Below the pieces are notes generated by a model, which did no database searches, had not been told where the DNA came from, and saw nothing but the letters and a program-made list of their open reading frames with translations. 11,018 bases of DNA from Aminicenans sp964648465. GTDB lineage: Bacteria; Acidobacteriota; Aminicenantia; Aminicenantales; Aminicenantaceae. Shown here one piece after another: positions 1-8,157 of this stretch. The position numbers and the translations under genes are program-made. Positions within the stretch are counted from its first letter, which is position 1; each line of letters begins with the position of its first letter. The stretch is taken from assembly GCA_964648465.1 (NCBI GenBank), contig CAZYMU010000053.1:1-11018 (forward strand), given 5' to 3'.

Positions 1-3000
1 TTGGTATTTTAGCTAAAACTGTTCCTGTATGGACAGTATCTTTATCTTTGACTTCCAAATTTGCCCCAGAAGGCAAAAAGTATTTTCTTAGCACCCTAGC
101 TTTATTGTTATTATCAAAGCTAACCTTATCCACCAATTTGATCTGGGGCTGCATTTTCTCGTCTTTAGGATTGATAATTACCTGAGTAATCAACCCTGTA
201 AATTCATCTTGGACTTCTTCCATTGTAATACCCAGAACAACATCATGGAAATTAACAACACCATTTTCTTCACTTATTATAAATGTGTTGAAAGGGTCCC
301 ATTCTGCAAATTCCTGCCGTTTTTTCACCTCTTTCCCATCATCAACTACTATTTTCGCACCATAAGGAACCTGATAATGTTCCGCTTCTCTTCCTCTGTG
401 GTCAAGAATTGCAATGTTTGCATTCCGGTTGACTACAATGATAGTCCCCTCTTCATTTTTGACATATTTCAAATTATTGAACTTTATTACTCCATCATTT
501 TTTGCTTCTATTTTAGACTTTTCTGCACTTCCCATTGCTATTCCGCCCACATGAAATGTTCTCATCGTCAGCTGGGTCCCAGGTTCCCCTATTGACTCTG
601 CAGCAATAACACCAACTGCTACTCCAAGTTCTACAAGGGAACCTGATGCCATATCACGGCCATAGCAACGCTGACAAACACCTTTCTTAGATCCGCAGGC
701 CAAGACAGAGCGTATCTTCATCTTTTCAATACCCAAATTTTCTAATTTCTGAGCTATTTTTCCTGTAATCTCTTCATTCACATTTACGATTACTTCATTT
801 GTATCGGGGCAAGACACAGTTTCTAAAGAAATGCGCCCGACAATCCTGTCCACAAATGGCTCAACAAGTTCGCCATTCTCAACGATGGCTGAAACATTTA
901 TCCCCTTTAATGTTCCACAATCATATTCATCTATAATGACTTCCTGAGAAACATCAACAAGTTTACGGGTTAGATAACCAGAATTTGCAGTCTTCAAGGC
1001 TGTATCTGCCAGACCTTTTCGTGCTCCATGAGTAGAGATAAAATATTGTAAGACATTGAGCCCCTCACGTAAATTCGAAATAATCGGCGTCTCAATAATT
1101 TCTCCAGACGGTTTGCTCATCAAGCCCCGCATGCCTGCCAATTGACGAATCTGCTGTTTGTTCCCACGTGAGCCTGAGTCAGACATAACAAATAAAGGGT
1201 TCAATTTACCCCTTTGTAAACTGACTTTTCGCATATTCTCAATCATCGCAATTGATATTCTATCTGTAAGAGAACCCCATATTTCGACAACACGATTAAA
1301 ACGTTCTCTTGCCGAGACAATTCCCTCTTTATAAAGATTTTCGACATGCTGGACTTCTTCTTGAGCTTTCTCAACAAATGTTGATTTTTCTTCAGGAATA
1401 ATAAAATCATCTATTCCTAAAGAAAAACCTGCCATTGTAGCATAATGAAAGCCCAGTTCCTTCATCTCATCCAATATCTTCACTGTAGATTCAGAACCCA
1501 GCATCAAATAAACGTAGTAAACTAGTCTTTCAAGCCCCTTCTTTTTTAAATTACCATTAATAAAAGGGATTCTATCAGGAAGAATACCGTTGAGGATAAT
1601 CCTTCCGGGAGTTGTTTCGATAATCCCATTATCAATTTCCACTACAGGGCATGACAATACTGCTTGATCATCATAAAAAGTCGATAAATTCATAAAATGA
1701 CCATTGAATCTCATCCTTATATTTGCTTGAAGCCCAACTTCTTTACTTTCTAGTGCTAATAAAACCTCATCACCAGAACTAAACATACGGCCTTCTCCTT
1801 TTTTCCCTTTCATTTCCAAGCTCAAATAATAGCACCCCAAAACCATATCCTGGCTTGGAATAGCTAACGGCTTACCGTTAGCAGGAGAAAGAATGTTATG
1901 CGTGGAGAGCATTAAAGCCTTAGCTTCAATCTGGGCTTCAACAGAAAGAGGAACATGAACAGCCATCTGGTCTCCATCAAAATCCGCATTAAAGCCGGCA
2001 CAAACTAACGGATGAATCCGAATGGCCTTTCCTTCAATCAAAAGAGGTTCAAATGCCTGAATCCCCAAACGGTGAAGAGTAGGTGCTCGGTTTAATAATA
2101 TAGGATGTTCTTTAACAACTTCTTCCAGATAATCCCAAACTTCAGGCTTTTCTTGTTCATGCCATTCTCTGGCAACTTTCACGCTTGGAACAAGTCCTTC
2201 TTTTTCTAATTTATGGAAAATAAAAGGTTTAAATAACTCCAAAGCCATCTTTTTCGGTAATCCACACTGGTTGAGCTTAAGCTCAGGTCCGACAACAATA
2301 ACTGATCTACCTGAATAATCAACTCGCTTACCAAGAAGATTCTGACGAAATCGCCCTTGTTTCCCTCTAAGTGCCTCACTTAAAGATTTTAGAGGTCTTC
2401 TATTTGCCCCTAGGTGGATACGGCCTCTTTTTCCATTATCAAAAAGAGCATCGACTGCTTCTTGAAGCATTCTTTTCTCATTGCGAATAATTAACTCCGG
2501 CGCCTTCAGCTCAATTAGCTTTTTCAAACGATTATTTCTGTTAATCACCCTGCGGTAAAGATCATTCAGATCAGAAGTTGCAAAACGGCCGCCATCTAAG
2601 CGGACCAAAGGCCTTAAATCTGGAGGAATGACAGGAATAACGTCAAGAATCATCCACTCAGGATGGTTCCCGGATATCTTGAGAGCTTTGAAAACCCTTA
2701 GTCTCTTTGCATGACGAAGCTTCCTCTGCTGAGAAGTCTCTTCTTTCATAAGCTTTCTCAACCGTTCACTTTCTTGATTTATATCAATCCGCTCAAGAAG
2801 TTTTTTTATTGCTTCAGCTCCAATCGAAACATCAAACTCGTCCCCATATTTTTCCTGTGCATCTTTATTTTCTTCCTCGGTCAAAAGCTGTCTTTCGTGG
2901 AGAGGTGTTTCCCCTGGATTAATTACAATGTAAGACTCAAAATACAGAACTTTCTCCAGATCTTTTATAGAAAGGTCAAGAACAAGCCCTATGCGGCTTG

Positions 3001-3355
3001 GGGCTCCCTTAAAAAACCATATATGAGCTACTGGAGATGCAAGCTGAATATGGCCCATTCTCTCTCGGCGAACTTTAGAACGTGTCACTTCGACTCCACA
3101 TCTCTCACAAATAATTCCCCTGTACTTCATACGCTTGTACTTTCCACAAAGGCATTCATAATCATTAATTGGACCGAAAATTTTCGCACAGAAAAGCCCG
3201 TCTTTCTCAGGTTTAAACGTCCTGTAATTGATAGTTTCAGGTTTTGTTACTTCCCCCCATGACCAGTTCTTTATTCTTTCTGGTGATGCAATACTTATTC
3301 TCACTTGGTCAAAATCGATTCTCGGGCTCCCTCCTAGCGAATGCCTAATATCCAT
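1..3355 (-). CDS. rpoC: RNA polymerase subunit beta-prime, 3' end cut by window edge
   Basis: Catalytic subunit of RNA polymerase, 1118 codons visible out of an expected ~1400. In order I see: N-terminal zinc-binding domain with C68, C70, C83 and C86; the switch/rudder region with GRFRQNLLGKRVDYSGRS; the Mg-binding loop NADFDGD at 456-462 with D458, D460 and D462; the bridge-helix region around HGARKGLADTALKTANSGY; the second zinc site C813, C887, C894, C897; and the trigger-loop start MRTFHVGG at 931. After this the chain runs into a segment resembling the SI3 (sandwich-barrel hybrid) insertion of E. coli, ending at LAKIP at the window edge. All these motifs lie in one frame from the ATG at 3355, so there is no frameshift. 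The start is 2 bases after the rpoB stop; a GGAG at 3363-3366, inside the last rpoB codons, serves as its ribosome binding site, implying coupled translation. Identity is certain; the C terminus is not visible. Confidence 0.98.
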   Translation of the reverse strand, partial: MDIRHSLGGSPRIDFDQVRISIASPERIKNWSWGEVTKPETINYRTFKPEKDGLFCAKIFGPINDYECLCGKYKRMKYRGIICERCGVEVTRSKVRRERMGHIQLASPVAHIWFFKGAPSRIGLVLDLSIKDLEKVLYFESYIVINPGETPLHERQLLTEEENKDAQEKYGDEFDVSIGAEAIKKLLERIDINQESERLRKLMKEETSQQRKLRHAKRLRVFKALKISGNHPEWMILDVIPVIPPDLRPLVRLDGGRFATSDLNDLYRRVINRNNRLKKLIELKAPELIIRNEKRMLQEAVDALFDNGKRGRIHLGANRRPLKSLSEALRGKQGRFRQNLLGKRVDYSGRSVIVVGPELKLNQCGLPKKMALELFKPFIFHKLEKEGLVPSVKVAREWHEQEKPEVWDYLEEVVKEHPILLNRAPTLHRLGIQAFEPLLIEGKAIRIHPLVCAGFNADFDGDQMAVHVPLSVEAQIEAKALMLSTHNILSPANGKPLAIPSQDMVLGCYYLSLEMKGKKGEGRMFSSGDEVLLALESKEVGLQANIRMRFNGHFMNLSTFYDDQAVLSCPVVEIDNGIIETTPGRIILNGILPDRIPFINGNLKKKGLERLVYYVYLMLGSESTVKILDEMKELGFHYATMAGFSLGIDDFIIPEEKSTFVEKAQEEVQHVENLYKEGIVSARERFNRVVEIWGSLTDRISIAMIENMRKVSLQRGKLNPLFVMSDSGSRGNKQQIRQLAGMRGLMSKPSGEIIETPIISNLREGLNVLQYFISTHGARKGLADTALKTANSGYLTRKLVDVSQEVIIDEYDCGTLKGINVSAIVENGELVEPFVDRIVGRISLETVSCPDTNEVIVNVNEEITGKIAQKLENLGIEKMKIRSVLACGSKKGVCQRCYGRDMASGSLVELGVAVGVIAAESIGEPGTQLTMRTFHVGGIAMGSAEKSKIEAKNDGVIKFNNLKYVKNEEGTIIVVNRNANIAILDHRGREAEHYQVPYGAKIVVDDGKEVKKRQEFAEWDPFNTFIISEENGVVNFHDVVLGITMEEVQDEFTGLITQVIINPKDEKMQPQIKLVDKVSFDNNNKARVLRKYFLPSGANLEVKDKDTVHTGTVLAKIP

Positions 3356-3357
3356 TA

Positions 3358-6300
3358 TCAATCTCCTTTTAGAATTTGAGGGACATCTATTCCCCAAGGT
3401 AAAATTTCCTCTTTTTCTGCTTTCTCCAATTCAACATTCAAACCCAGACTTTGCAGCTCACGAATAAGAACATTGACTGATTCAGGAAGACCTGGCTTAA
3501 AATCCAGATCTCCTTTAACTATTGCTTCATAGATTTTAGCTCTTCCCTCGACATCATCCGACTTTACTGTCAACATCTCCTGGAGAGTATAAGCTGATCC
3601 ATATGCTTCTAAGGCCCAAACTTCCATCTCTCCAAATCGCTGCCCACCAAATTGAGCCTTCCCTCCTAAAGGCTGCTGGGTTATAAGCGAATAAGGCCCA
3701 GTAGAGCGAGCATGAATCTTGTCATCAACAAGATGATATAGTTTCATTATGTAGGTATAACCAACGGTTATTTCACTATCAAACAATTCTCCAGTTATTC
3801 CATCATAAAGAGGGATTTTTCCTGATGATGGCAGACCTGCCTTCTCAAGAAGGTCTTTTATCTCTTTTTCTGAAATCCCATCAAATACCGGTGTAGAAAT
3901 CCAAATGCCAAGTTTTTTCGCAGCCCAGCCAAGATGTGTCTCTAAAATCTGGCCTACGTTCATCCTTGACGGAACACCGAGAGGATTTAACACAATTTCT
4001 ACAGGTCTTCCGTCAGGCAAACGTGGCATGTCTTCTTCAGGAACGATCTTAGCAACAATGCCTTTATTGCCATGTCGGCCAGAGATCTTATCTCCAACTG
4101 AAAGTTTCCGCTTCATTGCAATATAGACTTTAATGGCCTGAATCACTCCTGGAGCCAATTCGTCGCCTTTTTTAAGAGTATCAATTTTCTCTTTTTGGAC
4201 AGATCTTAAAGCTTCAATCTGACGTTTGACCTTCTTCTTGATATCATTTATTTTCCTTTCTCGTTCAGGATCTTCCTTAATTCTTAATTTTGATAGATCT
4301 TCTGGCTTCAATTTATTTAATATTTTATCAGTTAATTTTGTTCCTTTTTTCAGTTGTTGACCGGAAAGATTTTGATCCTTTTCCAGTAATTGTCCTTTAA
4401 TAATACTCTTTACTTTTCTCCATTTTTCGCCTCCAAGTATACTTATTTCATCATCAAGATTTCTTATCATCCTGGCTATTTCATCTTTTTCTATCGCCTT
4501 TGCACGCGGTCCTTTTTCAATACCACGTCTTGAGAAAACACGGACATCAATGATTGTCCCTTCGATTCCAGGTGAACAATATAAAGAAGCATCCTTTACA
4601 TCTAGAGCTTTCTCTCCAAATATCGCTTTCAGGAGTTTTTCCTCTGGCGAGAGCTGGGTTTCCCCTTTGGGAGCAATCTTTCCTACTAAGATATCCCCGG
4701 ATTTAACATTGGCACCTATCCTTACTATGCCATTCTCATCCAGATTGTGCAGGAGATCTTCTGGAACATTAGGAATATCCCTTGTAATTTCTTCTGGCCC
4801 TAATTTTGTATCCCTGGCCTCAATAGATTCTTCGATAATATGAATAGATGTAAAGATATCATCTTTAATGAGTTTTTCACTGACAATTATAGCATCCTCA
4901 AAGTTATATCCTCTCCAGGGCATGAATGCACATAAAACATTTCTGCCAAGAGCTAATTCACCCATATCTGTACAAGAACTATCTGCTAAAATCTGGCCTT
5001 CAACTACGTTGTCACCTTTTTTGACAATGGGACGATGGTTTAAACATGTATTTTGGTTTGTCCTTAAAAATTTTGTTAGCAAATAGAGGTCTGTCCCGAC
5101 TTCATATACTTTAGCACTCTCTTTTTCATCCACACGAATTATAATTCTTTCTGCATCCACAAATTCAACAATTCCTGACCGCTTGCAAATTATGACATCC
5201 CTTGAACCTATGGCTGTAAAGTGCTCAATTCCTGTTCCGACAAGGGGGGCCTCAGTTTTATGAAGCGGCACAGCCTGTCTCTGCATGTTTGACCCCATTA
5301 AAGCACGATTTGCATCATCATGTTCTAAGAAGGGAACTAAAGAAGCAGAGAGTGAAACAAGCTGTTTAGGAGAAACATCAATATAGTCTATTCTTTCTCG
5401 GGGAATAACCTTAAAATTGCCTCCCTGTCTTGCACTAACGATTTCATTCTGAAAAAAACCTTTTTCATCGACCAAAGTATTCGCCTGTGCAATATTATAT
5501 TTCTCTTCTTCCCAAGCAGTTAGGTAGAAACAGTAAGGCTCCACAGCTGGTAAATATTTTGTGTTATTTTTCTTTAACTTTTCTATTTCCTTCTCTAGTT
5601 TATATTTCTCAACAATCTCACCAACTTTAAATGAACTACCTCCAGGATGGAGGATTTTTACATAATCCTCGACTTTTCCATCCTTCACTTTTCTATATGG
5701 CGTCTCAATAAAACCGAATTCATTTACACGCGCAAAGCTACTCAAAGAAGAAATCAATCCTATATTAGGTCCTTCAGGTGTCTCAATAGGGCAGATTCTG
5801 CCGTAGTGTGAAGATTGAATATCTCTCACTTCGAAACCTGCACGTTCACGGCTCAGTCCTCCAGGCCCCAATGCACTAAGCCGTCTCTTATGTGTAACTT
5901 CAGAAAGACTGTTTATCTGATCCATAAATTGAGACAGCTGAGAACTCCCGAAAAATTCCTTCAGCGCAGCAATAACAGGCTTTGAGTTAATTAGATCTTG
6001 AGGCATAGCTGAGGCTAGGTCCGTGGCAATAGTCATTTTTTCCTTAATGGTTCTCTCCATTCGGGTCAATCCAATCCGGAAAGCATTCTCTACAAGTTCT
6101 CCCACTGACCGGACACGTCGATTTCCTAAATGGTCTATGTTGTCAACAACTCCCTCTCCAACACGTAACCGGAGTAAATATTTAACAACTTCGACAAAAT
6201 CTAAAGGCGCCAAAGTTTTTTCATCTAAAGAATTATCAAGGCCAAGTTTTATATTCATCTTTAGGCGGCCAATTCGTGAAAAGTTATACCTGCGTACATT

Positions 6301-7638
6301 AAAGAACAAATTGTGAAACAAATTATGAGCGCTTTCTATTGTATGAGGTTCGCCCGGCCTCAACTTTTTATAGATTTCATCCAAAGCATGATTGGCATCT
6401 TTCCCTTCATCTTTTTTTAACGTATTAGAGATAATTGATCCAATTCTATCTTTATCAGGAAAAAATACTTTGAGAGGCTCCCTTTGATTAGCTATTTGAT
6501 CAAGCTGTGTTTCGCTGATTTCTTCATTACTGTTAATTATATCCTCAATAGAAGAAACTGAGAAAACTCCCTCAAATTCTTTTTTCACCAGAAGAACTTT
6601 ATCAATCTTGAGATCCTCCAATTTTTGCAATATTTCTTTATTGATCTTCTTTTTTGCATGAAGTATTACTTTCTTTGATGAAGGATCAACAACGTTTTCT
6701 CCTACTGTCTTCCCAATAAGATTTTCTGTAACTTCCCAATAGAGATTCCCGTTTTCAGGAAAAATTTTATGAGTCTTATAAAAAAGAGATAAAATCTCTT
6801 CATCCGATCCAAAACCTAAGGCCTTTAAAAAGACACTGACAAGAAATTTCTTTTTTCTGTCTAACCTGACATACAATAAGTTTTTACTATCATACTCAAA
6901 CTCAACCCAGGCTCCTCTATAAGGAATGATTTTTGCGATATAAAAATCTTTCCCCTCTCCAGGCCTAAAAAAGACACCCGGGGACCTCTGGAGTTGACTG
7001 ACAATAACTCTTTCAATGCCATTAAAAATAAATGTTCCTTTATCAGTCATTAATGGGATATCCCCAAAATAAACTTCTTGCTCCTTAATGTGTTTTAACC
7101 TTTTTGCCTTAGTTGCGAGGTCCTTTTCCCAACAAACCAATCTTATTTTTATTTTTAACGGTATGGCGTAAGTATATCCCTTCTGGAGACACTCACTAGA
7201 GCTGTATTTCATTTTCAGCCCAACTTTATCTCCACAGTATTCACAAAGTGGAATTTCTATTTTTTTTATAGCACCACAGTAAGGACAGATTTCTTTTTCT
7301 GTAACCTCAACATCTGGGGGTAGGAGTACTCCGCAGCTATTGCACCGGCGTCGTGAATTCTCTACGCCTTTTAATCGGCCGCATTTACACTCCCAATTTC
7401 CGATAGAATAACTTATAAAATCCAATTGAGTCATTTCTTTAAAATCTGAAATGGGAAATATATCCTTAAAAGCAGCCTGTAATCCAGTTTCTTTTCTTTC
7501 CTCAGGCAATAATTCCATCTGAAGAAATTCTGCATATGACAGCTTCTGAATAGCAAGCATGTCAGGCATAGGAAAAGTCCCCTTAATTTTGGAGAAATCG
7601 ACTCTTTTTCGATAAATGTTCTTTAATTCATTAAGCAT
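3358..7638 (-). CDS. rpoB: RNA polymerase subunit beta
   Basis: Complete beta subunit of 1426 residues, longer than E. coli (1342). It forms one side of the polymerase cleft and the rifampicin pocket. Recognisable parts: protrusion/lobe regions; rifampicin cluster I at 564-595 (GSSQLSQFMDQ onward), with D573, H583 and S588 matching E. coli D516, H526 and S531; YNFED at 911-915; active-site lysines K1176 and K1184, the latter in GDKISGRHGNKG; and the clamp-contact C terminus ending in a short extension after LGLNVELE. Three segments add length. Residues 81-138 carry eight cysteines in CxC/CxxC pairs. Residues ~661-703 are extra relative to E. coli. Residues ~1046-1155 are a charged, helical-looking stretch at the SI2 site. 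The ATG at 7638 has only a weak Shine-Dalgarno (GAGAG); no better start is apparent. The final codons supply the rpoC ribosome binding site. Confidence 0.99.
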   Translation of the reverse strand: MLNELKNIYRKRVDFSKIKGTFPMPDMLAIQKLSYAEFLQMELLPEERKETGLQAAFKDIFPISDFKEMTQLDFISYSIGNWECKCGRLKGVENSRRRCNSCGVLLPPDVEVTEKEICPYCGAIKKIEIPLCEYCGDKVGLKMKYSSSECLQKGYTYAIPLKIKIRLVCWEKDLATKAKRLKHIKEQEVYFGDIPLMTDKGTFIFNGIERVIVSQLQRSPGVFFRPGEGKDFYIAKIIPYRGAWVEFEYDSKNLLYVRLDRKKKFLVSVFLKALGFGSDEEILSLFYKTHKIFPENGNLYWEVTENLIGKTVGENVVDPSSKKVILHAKKKINKEILQKLEDLKIDKVLLVKKEFEGVFSVSSIEDIINSNEEISETQLDQIANQREPLKVFFPDKDRIGSIISNTLKKDEGKDANHALDEIYKKLRPGEPHTIESAHNLFHNLFFNVRRYNFSRIGRLKMNIKLGLDNSLDEKTLAPLDFVEVVKYLLRLRVGEGVVDNIDHLGNRRVRSVGELVENAFRIGLTRMERTIKEKMTIATDLASAMPQDLINSKPVIAALKEFFGSSQLSQFMDQINSLSEVTHKRRLSALGPGGLSRERAGFEVRDIQSSHYGRICPIETPEGPNIGLISSLSSFARVNEFGFIETPYRKVKDGKVEDYVKILHPGGSSFKVGEIVEKYKLEKEIEKLKKNNTKYLPAVEPYCFYLTAWEEEKYNIAQANTLVDEKGFFQNEIVSARQGGNFKVIPRERIDYIDVSPKQLVSLSASLVPFLEHDDANRALMGSNMQRQAVPLHKTEAPLVGTGIEHFTAIGSRDVIICKRSGIVEFVDAERIIIRVDEKESAKVYEVGTDLYLLTKFLRTNQNTCLNHRPIVKKGDNVVEGQILADSSCTDMGELALGRNVLCAFMPWRGYNFEDAIIVSEKLIKDDIFTSIHIIEESIEARDTKLGPEEITRDIPNVPEDLLHNLDENGIVRIGANVKSGDILVGKIAPKGETQLSPEEKLLKAIFGEKALDVKDASLYCSPGIEGTIIDVRVFSRRGIEKGPRAKAIEKDEIARMIRNLDDEISILGGEKWRKVKSIIKGQLLEKDQNLSGQQLKKGTKLTDKILNKLKPEDLSKLRIKEDPERERKINDIKKKVKRQIEALRSVQKEKIDTLKKGDELAPGVIQAIKVYIAMKRKLSVGDKISGRHGNKGIVAKIVPEEDMPRLPDGRPVEIVLNPLGVPSRMNVGQILETHLGWAAKKLGIWISTPVFDGISEKEIKDLLEKAGLPSSGKIPLYDGITGELFDSEITVGYTYIMKLYHLVDDKIHARSTGPYSLITQQPLGGKAQFGGQRFGEMEVWALEAYGSAYTLQEMLTVKSDDVEGRAKIYEAIVKGDLDFKPGLPESVNVLIRELQSLGLNVELEKAEKEEILPWGIDVPQILKGD
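7225..7398 (-). other. Eight-cysteine double zinc-ribbon-like insertion in RpoB
   Basis: Beta residues 81-138 contain C84, C86, C99, C102, C118, C121, C132 and C135, i.e. CxC-x12-CxxC-x15-CxxC-x10-CxxC, enough ligands for two zinc ions. E. coli beta has no counterpart: its SYRLGEPVFDVQEC reads here as SYSIG, then the insertion, then a KYSSSEC-like continuation, so the segment sits in the protrusion near E. coli residue 76-80. The first half (ECKCG...CNSCGV) has the same spacing as the beta-prime N-terminal zinc domain (ECLCG...CERCGV at 67-88). Similar inserts exist, as I recall, in acidobacterial RpoB. Zinc binding is inferred from motif only. Confidence 0.85.
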
Positions 7639-7655
7639 GTTTACTCTCTAAGAAG

Positions 7656-7691
7656 GGATTGAATTATTTTCAATAGACTCTATCCATTCAA
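7656..7691 (-). other. Alternative AT-rich hairpins in the rplL-rpoB spacer
   Basis: The 64-base spacer 7639-7702 contains TTGAA (7669-7673, read on the minus strand) that can pair with TTCAA at 7659-7663 around a 5-base loop. A second upstream copy, TTGAAT (7686-7691), can pair with the same target extended by one base (7659-7664). The two pairings exclude each other. A short palindromic TAGAGTCTA lies between them, and GGA/TCC (7683-7685 with 7656-7658) could close the structure. The stems are short and AT-rich, there is no U-run, and I do not call it a terminator. E. coli has an attenuator and processing site in this spacer; whether this one has any such role is unknown. Confidence 0.25.
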
Positions 7692-7702
7692 AAATTCCTG
7701 GC

Positions 7703-8143
7703 TTATTGTAATTCTATAGTAGCCCCAACCTCTTCGAATTTTTTCTTAATCTCTTCAGCTTCATCCTTAGAAATGCCTTCTTTTACAGGCTTTGGGGCAT
7801 TATCCACAAGGTCCTTGGCCTCTTTTAAACCAAGACTGGTTACTTCTCTCACTGTTTTGATGACATTAATTTTTTTATCACCGATTTCCTTTAATATTAC
7901 AGCAAATTCTGTTTTTTCTTCTTCTTGAGCTTCTCCCTGAGACACACCAGCTACAGCTACGGGTGCTGCAGCAACAGCTGCACTCACGCCATATCTCTCT
8001 TCAAATTCTTTGATGTAATCAGCGAGTTCCAATACAGTCAGGTTATCCAAATGTTCAAAGAATTGCTTTTTTGATAATTTTGTTGTTTTCTCCTTTTTCT
8101 CCTTGGTGCTGTCATTAGGTTCTTTTGTTTGTGCTTTAGGCAT
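7703..8143 (-). CDS. rplL: 50S ribosomal protein L7/L12
   Basis: Stalk protein that, as dimers bound to L10, recruits and stimulates translation GTPases (EF-Tu, EF-G). Read from the ATG at 8143 it has 146 residues, against about 120-130 usually. The extra length is a Lys/Thr/Glu-rich N-terminal tail of about 22 residues. Then come the dimerisation domain (~22-54, ending RYGVSAAV), an Ala/Val/Gly hinge (~55-75), and the C-terminal globular domain (77-146) with EKTEFAVIL, KINVIKTVREVTSLGLKEAK and an ending VGATIEL typical of the family. A longer reading from a TTG at 8155 (adding MEVK) is rejected because the TTG codon and the next codon make up the Shine-Dalgarno itself. rplJ ends 14 bases upstream. 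Identity is certain; the tail is real only if the ATG is used. Confidence 0.98.
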   Translation of the reverse strand: MPKAQTKEPNDSTKEKKEKTTKLSKKQFFEHLDNLTVLELADYIKEFEERYGVSAAVAAAPVAVAGVSQGEAQEEEKTEFAVILKEIGDKKINVIKTVREVTSLGLKEAKDLVDNAPKPVKEGISKDEAEEIKKKFEEVGATIELQ

Positions 8144-8148
8144 TTTTA

Positions 8149-8153
8149 CCTCC
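8149..8153 (-). promoter_or_regulatory. Ribosome binding site deciding the rplL start
   Basis: A strong GGAGG lies 5 bases before the ATG at 8143. It overlaps the in-frame TTG at 8155 that could otherwise be taken as the start, so the ATG is the supported initiation codon. Confidence 0.85.
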
Positions 8154-8157
8154 AACT

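Noticed and set aside
209..595. A 128-codon plus-strand open frame opposite the rpoC trigger-loop region.
   Set aside because: The minus strand encodes conserved beta-prime sequence here. The plus-strand product is Phe/Tyr/Cys-rich, as expected from reading AT-rich sequence antisense.
2711..3467. Plus-strand open frames of up to 183 codons opposite rpoC.
   Set aside because: They are antisense shadows of the strongly conserved rpoC and rpoB coding sequence, with no recognisable domains or ribosome binding sites.
8144..8155. TTG at 8155 as an upstream start of rplL.
   Set aside because: It overlaps the GGAGG ribosome binding site of the ATG at 8143, so it cannot sensibly be the initiation codon.
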